Shown here piece after piece: positions 8,901-17,354 of a DNA stretch of 64,000 nt; the stretch's first letter is position 1; each line of letters starts with the position of its first letter. Below the pieces are notes generated by a model, which made no database searches, was not told the DNA's origin, and saw only the letters and a program-made list of their open reading frames with translations. The DNA comes from Salinicola halophyticus. Its GTDB lineage: Bacteria; Pseudomonadota; Gammaproteobacteria; Pseudomonadales; Halomonadaceae. The stretch is from assembly GCF_003206695.1 (NCBI RefSeq), contig NZ_PZJN01000004.1, positions 353,570 to 417,569 of the forward strand. Reading direction: 5' to 3'. A program made the translations under genes and the position numbers.

Positions 8901-9437
8901 TCACCAGCGGTCGAGCTCGATGGCCGTCGATAGTGCCAACTGCGTATCCGGCGTGGCCTTCTCGAGCGCCAGTGCGTCAGCGACCGGCAGCCAGCGGACG
9001 GCGACGACCTCCTCCGGCTGCAGACGCAACGGGCCCGCATAATCCACCCAGTAAAGGCTGCCATAAAGCCTCAATCCCGCGTCGTGGAACACGAACTCGC
9101 CGCCGGACACCAGCTTGACGCCGCCAATGCCGAGCTCCTCGAACAGCTCCCGACGCGCCGCCGGCAGCGACGCCTCGCCGGCCCCGACCACACCGCCGGC
9201 GGCCAGATCGAACCATCCCGGATGCGTCTCCTTGATCGACGTGCGCTGCTGCACGCAGATCTCGCCCGCCACATTACGCACGATGATGTAGGTTGCACGG
9301 TGCCAGCAGCTCAAACGCCGCATGATGACGCGCGAAGTGCTGCCGCAAGGTCGGTTGCGCGGATCGACGAGCTGAACCTGCTCGTCAGCGATGACCCTAT
9401 CGCTCGATGAAAACGTGCTCATGGAAAACGTGCTCAT
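8901..9437 (-). CDS. Nudix hydrolase (YfcD-like)
   Basis: 178 aa. The Nudix box at about residues 82-104 fits G-x5-E-x7-RE-LFEELGI with all catalytic glutamates. The protein starts with a domain (QVQLVDPRNRPCG) followed by HRATYIIVRN, as in E. coli YfcD and isopentenyl-diphosphate isomerase-like Nudix proteins. The substrate is unknown. The first two starts, ATG 9437 and ATG 9422, arise from a 15-bp tandem duplication so the protein opens MSTFSMSTFS; either could be used. Confidence 0.9.
   Translation of the reverse strand: MSTFSMSTFSSSDRVIADEQVQLVDPRNRPCGSTSRVIMRRLSCWHRATYIIVRNVAGEICVQQRTSIKETHPGWFDLAAGGVVGAGEASLPAARRELFEELGIGGVKLVSGGEFVFHDAGLRLYGSLYWVDYAGPLRLQPEEVVAVRWLPVADALALEKATPDTQLALSTAIELDRW
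9408..9437. repeat. 15-bp tandem duplication spanning the Nudix gene start codon
   Basis: TGAAAACGTGCTCAT followed directly by GGAAAACGTGCTCAT on the plus strand (14 of 15 identical). On the coding strand it doubles the start codon and the first five codons (MSTFS twice). Confidence 0.9.
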
Positions 9438-9646
9438 GAGGAACCTGACGATAAAAAAAGAGTGGCCAGCGTATCACGAGCGACTTGCGACTCGTTCCAT
9501 CGAAAAGAAAGTGCGCGTCGCCTCGTCAGCTCTCAGGCGCACGTGTGGCGCTACTCAAATATCGTGTCGAATACCGCGTTGGTCGAAGATCCCGCACAAC
9601 TTGCGATGAGCGGTTTATGCTGAGTTCAGCCACTCTGGAGGACTGC

Positions 9647-11308
9647 ATGGCCGACTACGCCCCCCGTACCGAATTGAAAACCCACCGGGTCGAAAATCAG
9701 CCCGGCTCGCAGGGCGCGGGCGACCTGTGGCGCTCGGACCGGCCGCTGCGCGAGGCCGTCGCGCGGTTTGCACCGCCCTGGGTGGGAGCGCGCGTTGCGC
9801 CGCTGGGTCAACGTCTGGCGGCGCCTGAAGTCGCCAACTGGGGCGACCAGGCCAATCGATTCCCGCCCCAGCTGCACGCCTTCGACCGTTACGGCCGCCG
9901 CCTTGACGAGGTCGATTACCATCCCGCCTACCACGCGCTAATGGATCTGGCGATTCGCGATGGCTGGCACGCCGTCGCCTGGGAACGCGAATACGAGGGT
10001 GGCCATCAGGCGCACATCGCCGCGCTCTATCTGTTGACCCAGGCCGAACCCGGCTTCTGCTGCCCGATCACCATGACCCACGCGGCGATGCCCGTTCTGC
10101 GTCATCTGAAAGGCGGCGAGGCGTGGCAAGCGCGACTCATGGGCCGGGACTATGATCCGACCGCACTCCCGCCCTGGCAGAAGACGACCAATACTTTCGG
10201 CATGGCGATGACCGAGAAACAGGGCGGCAGCGACGTACGGCGCAACAGCACCCGGGCGCAGCCGGTGGCATCGCCCGGCCCCGGCGAGTGGTACCGGCTC
10301 GACGGTCACAAATGGTTTTGCAGCGCGCCGATGTCGGACGCCTTCCTGACACTGGCGCAGACCGACGACGGCCTCTCCTGCTTTCTGGCCCCGCGATTCA
10401 CGCCCGAGGACGAACGTAACGCCATCGAGATTCAGCGACTCAAGGACAAGTGCGGCAATCGCGCCAACGCATCGGCGGAGATCGAATACGTCGGCGCCTG
10501 GGCGCAGCTCGTCGGCGAACCCGGGCGTGGCGTACCGGCCATTCTGGCCATGGTGCAGCAGACACGACTCGATGCCGCCACCGCACCGGCCGGCATGATG
10601 CGACAGGCGCTGAGAGAGGTCTGGCGCCACGTCCGCGAGCGAACGGTCTTCGATCGGCGACTGGCCGACCAGCCGCTAATGCAGCGTGTGGTGGCAGACT
10701 TGGCGATCGAGACCGAAGCCAGCCTGTTGCTGGCGATGCGCGGGGCGCAAGCCATGGACCGGGCGGTGGATGACGAGCATGAGGCAGCGCTGGCGCGGCT
10801 GATTCCCGCGCTGGCCAAGTTCTGGCACAACAAGCGCGGCCCCGCCTTCATGGCCGAAGCGATGGAGTGTCTCGGCGGCGTCGGATATGTCGAGGAGACG
10901 CCATTGGCGCGACTCTACCGCGAGGCGCCGGTCAACTCGATCTGGGAGGGATCCGGCAATGTGATCTGCCTGGACGTGCTGCGCATTCTGGATCGTCACC
11001 CGGCCAGCATCGCGGCGCTACGCAGCGAACTGGGCCTGGCGCTGGGCACTCATCCCGCCTTCGATGCTACGGTCGCCGCACTCGATCATCGACTGACGGC
11101 AAGCCCGGAGCAGCTGCAGGCCGAGGCACGCTGGCTCGCCCAGCGCATGGCGCAAACGCTGCAGGCCGCGCTGCTGATTCGTCACGCCCCGAACGCCGTC
11201 GCCGATACCTTCTGCGCCACCCGATTGAGAGACGCCTCGCCCGTTTTCGGCGTGATGCCTGTCGATGCGCCTATCGCGTCAATACTCGAGCGCGTGAGCG
11301 ACGAATAG
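9647..11308 (+). CDS. Acyl-CoA dehydrogenase, AidB-like
   Basis: 553 aa flavoprotein of the acyl-CoA dehydrogenase superfamily. Long N-terminal part typical of AidB (HRVENQPG near the start, and WEREYEGGHQAH), then AMTEKQGGSDVRRNST in the middle domain, DGHKWFCSAPMSDAFL, and the C-terminal AMECLGGVGYVEETPLARLY and VNSIWEGSGNVICLDVLR. E. coli AidB is 541 aa and is linked to the adaptive response to alkylation; other members may be isovaleryl-CoA dehydrogenases, so the substrate is open. The frame is open to 9485 but ATG 9647 has GGAG 7 nt upstream and gives the conserved N-terminus. Stands alone, divergent from the Nudix gene. Confidence 0.92.
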   Translation: MADYAPRTELKTHRVENQPGSQGAGDLWRSDRPLREAVARFAPPWVGARVAPLGQRLAAPEVANWGDQANRFPPQLHAFDRYGRRLDEVDYHPAYHALMDLAIRDGWHAVAWEREYEGGHQAHIAALYLLTQAEPGFCCPITMTHAAMPVLRHLKGGEAWQARLMGRDYDPTALPPWQKTTNTFGMAMTEKQGGSDVRRNSTRAQPVASPGPGEWYRLDGHKWFCSAPMSDAFLTLAQTDDGLSCFLAPRFTPEDERNAIEIQRLKDKCGNRANASAEIEYVGAWAQLVGEPGRGVPAILAMVQQTRLDAATAPAGMMRQALREVWRHVRERTVFDRRLADQPLMQRVVADLAIETEASLLLAMRGAQAMDRAVDDEHEAALARLIPALAKFWHNKRGPAFMAEAMECLGGVGYVEETPLARLYREAPVNSIWEGSGNVICLDVLRILDRHPASIAALRSELGLALGTHPAFDATVAALDHRLTASPEQLQAEARWLAQRMAQTLQAALLIRHAPNAVADTFCATRLRDASPVFGVMPVDAPIASILERVSDE

Positions 11309-11311
11309 ATC

Positions 11312-11388
11312 AGCGAGAGCCCTTAGCGAAAGCCCTTGGCGAAAGCTCAAGCCAGAGCCGTTAGCGAGAATCGCGGGCGAGAGCCGAG
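11312..11388. repeat. Degenerate ~13-bp tandem repeat, about 6 copies
   Basis: Begins AGCGAGAGCCCTT, AGCGAAAGCCCTT, GGCGAAAGCTCAA, then a 12-bp unit and two more diverged 13-bp units. It fills nearly the whole space between the convergent acyl-CoA dehydrogenase and LysE-family genes, where a terminator would be expected. Confidence 0.75.
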
Positions 11389-11393
11389 GCCGT

Positions 11394-12002
11394 TCATCCC
11401 AGCGCTACACGAGCGGCCAGTCCCAGTAGCACGATGCCGGTCAAGCGGTGAATCCACCGTGCGTGCTGCTGCAACCACAGCAGCACTCGAGAATGCGAAA
11501 GAACCAGCGCCACCAGCACATACCATCCGCCATCGACCACTGTCGCCGTGGCCACGATAAGCCAGCGCGCGTGGGTACTCAGATCGGCAGTGACGAACTG
11601 GCTCAGCAAGGCGATGAAGAAAACGATCAGCTTGGGATTGCCCAACGCCACCAGCAGGCCATCGCGCATGGCACGTCGCCAATCCCTGGCCTGCCGGACG
11701 ATATCGAAGTCGGCACTGCCACCGCCCCTGAGTGCCTGAATGCCCAGCCAGGCGAGATACAGTGCGCCACCCCAGGTCACCAGCCGGTACAACCACGGCT
11801 GATGGACGATGACCGCAGCGAGCCCCAGCACCGTCAGTCCCGCGTACAGCCCGACCCCGAGCGCGTGAGTGAGACCCGCGACCACGCCGCAGAGCCGCCC
11901 GCCACCGAGCGTATTCTGCATCACCATGGCCAGACTGGGCCCTGGAGACATGGCCCCGAGGGCACATATGGCCAGCAATGAAAACCAGAGTTCCAACGAC
12001 AC
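11394..12002 (-). CDS. LysE/RhtB family amino-acid exporter
   Basis: 202 aa inner-membrane protein with about six hydrophobic segments. N-terminal family signature GAMSPGPSLAMVMQNTLGGG and the later LGNPKLIVFFIALLSQF are characteristic of RhtB/LysE exporters. The start is GTG 12002 with GGAAGG 5 nt upstream. The exported substrate (for example threonine, homoserine or another amino acid) cannot be assigned. Convergent with the AidB-like gene. Confidence 0.92.
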   Translation of the reverse strand: MSLELWFSLLAICALGAMSPGPSLAMVMQNTLGGGRLCGVVAGLTHALGVGLYAGLTVLGLAAVIVHQPWLYRLVTWGGALYLAWLGIQALRGGGSADFDIVRQARDWRRAMRDGLLVALGNPKLIVFFIALLSQFVTADLSTHARWLIVATATVVDGGWYVLVALVLSHSRVLLWLQQHARWIHRLTGIVLLGLAARVALG

Positions 12003-12143
12003 GCCGCCTTCCTGTTTCCACTCTCGATATCCGAGGACCGACTATATTTCTTTTGGTACTTGGGAAACACTAGGAAAATTTAAGGGTTAGGGCACGTCTC
12101 GGATATTAGAAGTTCCTACTGTAGGAATTTATCAGGGCTTACG

Positions 12144-12224
12144 TCACCCATTGCGGGCGACGTAGACGGTGCCAGCAATGAGGGCAACCAGCAACACAGC
12201 GAACACACCGACGATGAACCACAT
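12144..12224 (-). CDS. 26-aa single-pass membrane miniprotein
   Basis: ATG 12224 is preceded by a strong GGGAGGG ribosome-binding site about 7 nt upstream. The peptide starts MWFIVGVFAVLLVALIAG and ends VYVARNG, that is one hydrophobic helix with a short basic tail. Its clean composition and strong ribosome-binding site argue for a real gene. I do not recognise the family. It is not clearly part of an operon; LysE-type gene is 141 bp away on the same strand. Confidence 0.6.
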   Translation of the reverse strand: MWFIVGVFAVLLVALIAGTVYVARNG

Positions 12225-12281
12225 GGTTATCCCTCCCCAATGAAGTACGGCCCAAGGATCCCCGCGATCGGGGACCCTATC

Positions 12282-12504
12282 CTATATAGTACTGGCCGCG
12301 ATTGCCCACTGATTCACGTCCTCCGGGCTCAGGAACCACGCCACCCACGCATCCAGTAGGAGGTTGAACCCACCGGGGCCGGCGATCTCGTAGGCGCGCA
12401 GCAGTATTCGCTTGCACTTACTCGTGGGGATCCGCCGCGCGCTTGGCGAACCAGCCGGACAGCAAGCCGGTCGCCCATGGACTGAAGCCCTCGGCCATGC
12501 TCAT
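12282..12504 (-). pseudogene. Two abutting small frames on the minus strand, possible phage-gene remnant or frameshifted gene
   Basis: From ATG 12504 a 28-aa frame reads MSMAEGFSPWATGLLSGWFA and stops at 12418-12420. In the +1 frame, open across that stop, coding-like sequence continues (KRILLRAYEIAGPGGFNLLL and on to about FLSPEDVNQW) to a TAG at 12282-12284, but has no ATG, GTG or TTG start of its own until late. The overlap contains CCC-C, so either a real +1 frameshift joins them, or a single-base loss has broken one gene. Small size and style suggest phage origin, but I do not recognise the family. Confidence 0.35.
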
Positions 12505-12588
12505 CAGGTCGATTTTACCGCGGCACGGGCACTTCGAAGCGTCTACGCTGTCAGAGGCACAGGACCACATACATCAAGGAAGTGAACC

Positions 12589-12915
12589 ATGAGCTTATTC
12601 AACAAGCGCGACGACCGACAGGCACGTACCGACCGTATCCGTGACGACCTGCGCGATATCGGTGATCAGGGTCAGGCACTGGGACGCGACCTGCGGGACG
12701 ATGCCGGAGACGCCATCGAAGAAGCTCGGATCAAAAGTGAAGAGCAGTACGCCCGCATGGCAGCCGAATCGCGTCGGCGCAATCGCCGTTTCAAGCGTTC
12801 GGCGAACCAGTCCATGAATGACTGTGACCGCTACGTCAGTGAACATCCGTGGTCAGGTATCGGCGTCGCTGCCTTGGCTGGCGCCATTGTCGGCCTGCTG
12901 ATCAGTCGCCGCTGA
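12589..12915 (+). CDS. DUF883 (ElaB/YqjD-like) membrane-anchored protein
   Basis: 108 aa. Residues 1-85 are a highly charged helical region, and the C-terminus is a membrane anchor with the typical ending SEHPWSGIGVAALAGAIVGL followed by LISRR. E. coli ElaB, YqjD and YgaM share this layout; YqjD and ElaB are reported to tether ribosomes to the inner membrane in stationary phase. A ribosome-binding site AAGGAAG precedes the ATG. Followed at once by a rho-independent terminator, so it is a single-gene unit. Confidence 0.9.
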   Translation: MSLFNKRDDRQARTDRIRDDLRDIGDQGQALGRDLRDDAGDAIEEARIKSEEQYARMAAESRRRNRRFKRSANQSMNDCDRYVSEHPWSGIGVAALAGAIVGLLISRR

Positions 12916-12925
12916 AGCGCCCTCG

Positions 12926-12951
12926 ACGCCCCGCTTGCGGGGGCGTTTTCG
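12926..12951 (+). terminator. Rho-independent terminator after the DUF883 gene
   Basis: ACGCCCC / GGGGCGT stem with a short GC-rich loop followed by TTTTCGTT, 10 bp after the stop codon. Confidence 0.85.
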
Positions 12952-13074
12952 TTGTCTCGAGTGATCGGAACCATGGTTGAACAGTTTAACCGTATTCAAA
13001 CTTTCCAATCAGAGCTGTAGAAACTTGAGAACGATAGTCATTTAATCGCATGAAACCTGTTTCAGGAGCCCGAG

Positions 13075-13485
13075 ATGACCGTCAATAAATGGCAAACGAT
13101 CGATGTCGAGAATATCGATAAATCCGCGAGATCGCTGCATGCCTGTTCACTGGATCCCTCGATTCGCTGCCTGGCCGAGTTGCGTACCTCGCAGATCAAC
13201 GGCTGCCTGAGCTGCACGCACTTTCGCCGTGAGCAAGCCGAAGCGCTGGGTATTTCTGCCAGCAAGCTGCAGGCGTTGACGGCCTGGGCCGAATCCGACG
13301 AATTCGACGACCGGGAAAAAGCGGCGCTGGCATGGTGCGAGTCGTTCACGCACTTCCGCCCGGCGAACCTGGCAACGCGAAAGCTGGCGCTGAATGCGTT
13401 CTCACCGCGGGAACTGGCGGACCTGACGATGGCGATCGAAATGACCAGCGCGCTGAGTCGCGCGTCACGTCGCGCCGCCGTCTAG
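13075..13485 (+). CDS. AhpD-like / carboxymuconolactone decarboxylase family protein
   Basis: 136 aa. The CxxC pair in INGCLSCTHFRREQAEALG is the redox-active motif of AhpD-like alkylhydroperoxidases, and the spacing Cys-x2-Cys-x-x-x-x fits. The second half (DREKAALAWCESFTHF) is the matching helix of the CMD fold. Such proteins often protect against peroxides or handle small thiol substrates. Ribosome-binding site CAGGAG before ATG 13075. Monocistronic, ended by a strong terminator. Confidence 0.87.
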   Translation: MTVNKWQTIDVENIDKSARSLHACSLDPSIRCLAELRTSQINGCLSCTHFRREQAEALGISASKLQALTAWAESDEFDDREKAALAWCESFTHFRPANLATRKLALNAFSPRELADLTMAIEMTSALSRASRRAAV

Positions 13486-13542
13486 ATCGTTTCAACCTAG
13501 GTCCAGCCTCAAGCTCCATCTCGGTGCCAGGTGTCATCTCGG

Positions 13543-13574
13543 CTCGCTCTCGCCCCCTGACGAGAGCGAGTTTT
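13543..13574. terminator. Strong hairpin terminator between convergent genes
   Basis: Perfect 10-bp stem CTCGCTCTCG / CGAGAGCGAG with an 8-nt loop and TTTT on the plus strand. Serves the AhpD-like gene and may also act for the convergent Crp/Fnr gene. Confidence 0.9.
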
Positions 13575-13614
13575 CACGTCTGCGTTATCTCTCTCTGAAA
13601 CTCGCCAACGCGGT

Positions 13615-14343
13615 TCACACCAGCGGCTCGACGTGATCGTGCAGACAGCCGAGCACACTGCCCTCGCGCGCCAGCGCCCGTCTATCCAGCATATGGACCC
13701 AACCTCGCGCCAGCTTGAGCAGCCCCTCCTGTCGAAACGCGGTCAAGGTACGGCTGACATGCACCGGGGACAAGCCCAGCGCATCCGCCAGATGCTGCTG
13801 CGATAACGGCAGACGAAAGCACTCGCGCTGGTCGTCGTCGCAGCGTCGAAGGCGGCAAAATATCTCGAATAACAGATAGGCCACTCGCTGGCGGGCGCTG
13901 CGTCGCGAAAGGTGGACCATTCGCTCGCTCAGCACCGCCTGCTGATAGGAGCAGACCGCGAAGCAGAGCGACATCAAGTTGGTCGATTGCCGGAACAGAT
14001 CATGCAGCTGTCGATTCGATACCAGCCGAATCTCTCCGTCCTCCAGCATGGCAACGCTGGAGAGCCGCTGCTTGAAGGGAAATTCATGTAGCCCGATGAT
14101 ATCTCCGGGAAGAAATATCTCGAGAATGTGGCGGGTACCATCTTCCATATGCCGAAACGAATAAGCCCATCCTTGCCGCAAGGTGCAAAAGTCTCTTGCG
14201 GTGTCGCCCTCGTGCCACAGTACCTGCCCTTTGGTCACCCTCGTCGCTACACCCTCAAGAGCGTCGAGCCGACGACGATCATTTGCCGAAATGGCGCCGT
14301 AGTGGCCGAACTGACGAGCGATACAGCCTTCCTGCTGACCCAT
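13615..14343 (-). CDS. Crp/Fnr family transcriptional regulator
   Basis: 242 aa with an N-terminal cyclic-nucleotide-binding-like barrel (residues about 25-140; LWHEGDTARDFCTLRQGWAY, FLPGDIIGLHEF) and a C-terminal winged helix (residues about 150-235) with recognition region LPLSQQHLADALGLSPVHVS. The four N-terminal Fe-S cysteines of Fnr are absent, so it is not a classical oxygen sensor. The ligand is unknown. Transcribed towards the AhpD-like gene. Confidence 0.9.
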   Translation of the reverse strand: MGQQEGCIARQFGHYGAISANDRRRLDALEGVATRVTKGQVLWHEGDTARDFCTLRQGWAYSFRHMEDGTRHILEIFLPGDIIGLHEFPFKQRLSSVAMLEDGEIRLVSNRQLHDLFRQSTNLMSLCFAVCSYQQAVLSERMVHLSRRSARQRVAYLLFEIFCRLRRCDDDQRECFRLPLSQQHLADALGLSPVHVSRTLTAFRQEGLLKLARGWVHMLDRRALAREGSVLGCLHDHVEPLV

Positions 14344-14606
14344 GCTCTTGCCTTATCGAATTTTTCAATAATGACAGCATGTTAGGAAAGCGAGTTACAT
14401 AACATCGGTTAGATCGTCCAGCTAAATTACCCTCGCAAGCGCCTGTCGAGACTGGGATTATCGGTGGGGCCAGAATCCGCTTCGACCGCCCTCGCAGGTG
14501 TTATCGCGTCCCGAGGGGATATCGCGTCACCGGATCCGGGACGGACGGGGATCGGCTCGTCATTGGCAGAGGGCGTTGAGCGTTGAGCGTCATTCGGCGG
14601 GAAAGG

Positions 14607-15221
14607 CTAGCCCGGTGTACGCGCCAGAGTCCCGATCAGATAGAGATCGTGAAGGTAGGCGTCGAGTTTCGAGACAGCATGCGTCAGCAGGATGACTGCA
14701 TAGATCAGCAGCATCAGAACCCATTCACTGTTCATCCACTTCAGCGATTCCACGGAGACCTGATAGGCGATCGTGTAGAGACTCAGCCCGCCGAAAAACA
14801 TCACGATCAGACAATTCACCAAGACGATCGTCAGCAGTACGGCACGGCTATCGCTGGCAGGCAGTCGAGTCTTCCAGGAGAGTGCATGACGCACCATGAC
14901 TCGGCCGTTGGAGAGAATGTGGCGCTGGCGGCGCAACAGTGCCGCGAGATATGGGGAGGCCTGGGGACGGGAAGCGGCGGAGAGTACGAGGTGGCGGTCG
15001 AAGCGGGCACCGAACAGCCGGCCGGAGAGTTCCAGCAGACCGTGGGTTTCTCCCGTTGTCTTGTACTGCTCGGCCTGGGTCGAGAGTCGACTCAGGTCAC
15101 TATCGTTACTGGCCTGTCGCTCGTCGTCCTCGAAGTTCTGAGCATAATAGATGTCGTAGACCTGATAGACGGAGATCGCGACACCCACGAAAATCAAGAA
15201 CAGCATCGTGATATTCAACAT
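14607..15221 (-). CDS. Hypothetical membrane protein, three predicted helices
   Basis: 204 aa from ATG 15221, which has GGAG 9 nt upstream; the frame is open slightly further. One N-terminal membrane helix (NITMLFLIFVGVAISVYQVY), a soluble region of about 95 residues with many Arg and Ser, then two membrane helices near the C-terminus (TIVLVNCLIVMFFGG and LMLLIYAVILLTHAV). I do not recognise a family. It faces a gene-free stretch on both sides and shows no operon link. Confidence 0.7.
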   Translation of the reverse strand: MLNITMLFLIFVGVAISVYQVYDIYYAQNFEDDERQASNDSDLSRLSTQAEQYKTTGETHGLLELSGRLFGARFDRHLVLSAASRPQASPYLAALLRRQRHILSNGRVMVRHALSWKTRLPASDSRAVLLTIVLVNCLIVMFFGGLSLYTIAYQVSVESLKWMNSEWVLMLLIYAVILLTHAVSKLDAYLHDLYLIGTLARTPG

Positions 15222-15471
15222 GTTTCGCCACTCCTCGGCCGAGCTGATCAGAAGCCGTATCATAGCAGGGCAAGCTCGAGACGAGCCATCTGCCCCCGGT
15301 GTGGCAAACGGTCGCTATCCGCAAGAATCACACGCGAAAATCGAACTGAACGAGCCTCCCGCCAGGCAACAGTCACCGCGTGGCCTGAATGGCATCATCG
15401 AGAGCGTTCGAGGCATCACTCCAGTCACGAACGGCGGGAGAACCTGCCTGGCACTCGAGCCTTGATAAGGC

Positions 15472-16611
15472 TCAGACCTCGTCGATTTCCAGAGCGTTCT
15501 CCGCGCCCCGGGTAAGGCGATCGGCGTTGCGCGAAGCGGAGCTGTCGGCGTGCCCGTCAGCCACCACCTGATCGCGACCGTCGGATTTCGCGGCGTAGAG
15601 GCGACGATCCGCCAGATCGATCACATCTCGAAGATGCAGACCTTCACGAGACAGGGCTATCCCCATTGAGACCGTCACCGGCAACACGGTGTCATCCAGC
15701 CGACAGGGGTGGCGGGCCAGCCGATCCCGAATACGCATGGCGGCGGCAATACTCTGCGTCTGGCCGGCACCCGGCAACAGAATCAGGAACTCCTCTCCGC
15801 CGACACGACCGATACTGTCGTCGTTGCGTAGCGAATCCCGCAGCAAATTGGCCAAGTGGCGAAGCACGGCATCACCGGCGGTGTGCCCATGATTGTCGTT
15901 GATGTCTTTGAAATGATCCGCGTCCACCAGCACCACGGCGAACGACTGCCCCTTCTTCCAATAACTGGAAGCTCGCTCGAAGACCGCCCGCCGATTGAGC
16001 ACCCGGGTCAACGAATCGTGCATGGCGTCACGTCGATAGCGATGCTCATGGTGGTCGGTGATCGCCAGCATGCGCAGAATCACCGCACACAGCATGACGA
16101 AGACCAAGCCCAAACCCAGGTCGGAAAGCAGCGTATTCACCATCGAATGGGGTACGGCAGGCAAGCGCAGCGACGGCATGTGGATCACGCCAAGCGAGAG
16201 CGCGATCAAGCCGCCGGTGGCCAGAATCTTGGTTCGCTTTCGAAGATCGGCGAGCATCAGCTCGACCTCGGCGAACAGCAGATAGTAGATCAGGCTGCTC
16301 TGGTTGGCGGCGATGGCGGTGCCCGCACTGACGAAGACGAGAAAGACACCCAGCTTGACCGCCAGCGCCGTCGCCACGTAGAGCCGCCGATGCAATGACA
16401 ACGCCAGCGCGTATCCACCCAGGCAGAGCAGGTTCAGACCGCCCAGCAGAGAATGCCCAACGACAAAAAACAACGGCGCTACGACCGTCTGCAGGCATAG
16501 CGCCAGCAAATAGATTTCGGCCATGATTTCAAAGCTGCGTCGGCGCTCCGCCGGCAGTGAGTCGGGCGCTTGGGTGCAGTTCCACCAGAGAGAAAGAAGC
16601 AGGCTTTGCAT
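15472..16611 (-). CDS. Membrane-bound diguanylate cyclase (GGDEF)
   Basis: 379 aa. About six membrane helices in residues 25-190, then a GGDEF domain (residues about 195-350) with DSLTRVLNRRAVFE, VDADHFKDINDNHGH and the active-site signature GGEEF. RNDD five residues before GGEEF fits an RxxD inhibitory I-site, so product feedback is expected. The domain looks intact and active, making c-di-GMP from GTP. The membrane part is of an unassigned type and may sense an envelope or redox signal. No strong ribosome-binding site at ATG 16611. Confidence 0.92.
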   Translation of the reverse strand: MQSLLLSLWWNCTQAPDSLPAERRRSFEIMAEIYLLALCLQTVVAPLFFVVGHSLLGGLNLLCLGGYALALSLHRRLYVATALAVKLGVFLVFVSAGTAIAANQSSLIYYLLFAEVELMLADLRKRTKILATGGLIALSLGVIHMPSLRLPAVPHSMVNTLLSDLGLGLVFVMLCAVILRMLAITDHHEHRYRRDAMHDSLTRVLNRRAVFERASSYWKKGQSFAVVLVDADHFKDINDNHGHTAGDAVLRHLANLLRDSLRNDDSIGRVGGEEFLILLPGAGQTQSIAAAMRIRDRLARHPCRLDDTVLPVTVSMGIALSREGLHLRDVIDLADRRLYAAKSDGRDQVVADGHADSSASRNADRLTRGAENALEIDEV

Positions 16612-16940
16612 TTTCGACTCGTTATTGTATTGAGGGGCGCACCGTTGCCAGGCCCTTCCCTATCGGTAATGACGGGAAGACGTAAACCAGGGAAAGATCG
16701 AACCCTACCTCCAGCGCCCTGGTAAATCGAGAAGAAAGCACTTCTGAGTATCGCTGTTTTTAACAAAAGATAACATTGTCAAATTTGCTAAGAATACTGT
16801 AGTCCACCGATTACAAATGGATATCCAAACTGCTGACCCAGAATTCCTGTGCCAGAATCATCCGCGAGTTCTGGTAGCCTGGCTTCCCGGAACGGCATCT
16901 TCTCGCCGTCGATTAGTGCGCTCACATACGGAAATTCCCA
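16612..16940. other. Divergent intergenic region, AT-richer
   Basis: 329 bp between the diguanylate cyclase and the first DoxX gene, transcribed away from each other. The 16740-16830 part is clearly AT-rich, as expected for promoters. No repeat, hairpin or extra gene stands out. Confidence 0.5.
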
Positions 16941-17342
16941 ATGCATTTTCTACACCAGGACGACCTGGGCAGACTCCTGTTGCGCCTGTGCGTTGGCGGC
17001 CTGATCCTGCTCCACGGCATCGACAAGCTGATGAATCCCGCCACTATCAGCGGCATCGCCCAGCAGTTGACGAGTGTGGGGCTACCCTCGTTCGTTGCCT
17101 ACGGGGTGCTGGTCGGTGAAATCGTCGCGCCGCTGATGACGATCGTCGGCTGGCGAGCGCGCATCGGCGGGTTGTTGATGGCGATCAACATGATCGTGGC
17201 GCTGGCCCTCGTCCATACAGGCCAGCTATGGACACTCAATAGTCAGGGTGGCTGGACCCTCGAGCTGCAGGGCATGTTCCTGTTCGGGGCGCTGGCGATC
17301 ATGTTTCTGGGTAGCGGACATATGGCCGCCAGGCCTGACTGA
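16941..17342 (+). CDS. DoxX family membrane protein, copy 1
   Basis: 133 aa, four hydrophobic segments, DoxX/DoxD family (LLRLCVGGLILLHGIDKLMN; VGEIVAPLMTIVGWRARIGG; LGSGHMAARPD). Members are linked to thiol and quinone redox chemistry and oxidative stress, but the exact reaction is not settled. A close paralogue in opposite orientation lies at 19107-19511, with the two flanking the UDG-tspO-gloA block. Confidence 0.88.
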   Translation: MHFLHQDDLGRLLLRLCVGGLILLHGIDKLMNPATISGIAQQLTSVGLPSFVAYGVLVGEIVAPLMTIVGWRARIGGLLMAINMIVALALVHTGQLWTLNSQGGWTLELQGMFLFGALAIMFLGSGHMAARPD

Positions 17343-17354
17343 CGGCTCGGGCCG

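Noticed and set aside
12120-12600. An intact prophage or integration site
   Set aside because: Only small frames are present, with no integrase, att-like repeats or tRNA.
13615-14343. Naming the Crp/Fnr protein as Fnr/Anr
   Set aside because: The N-terminal Fe-S cysteines are missing.
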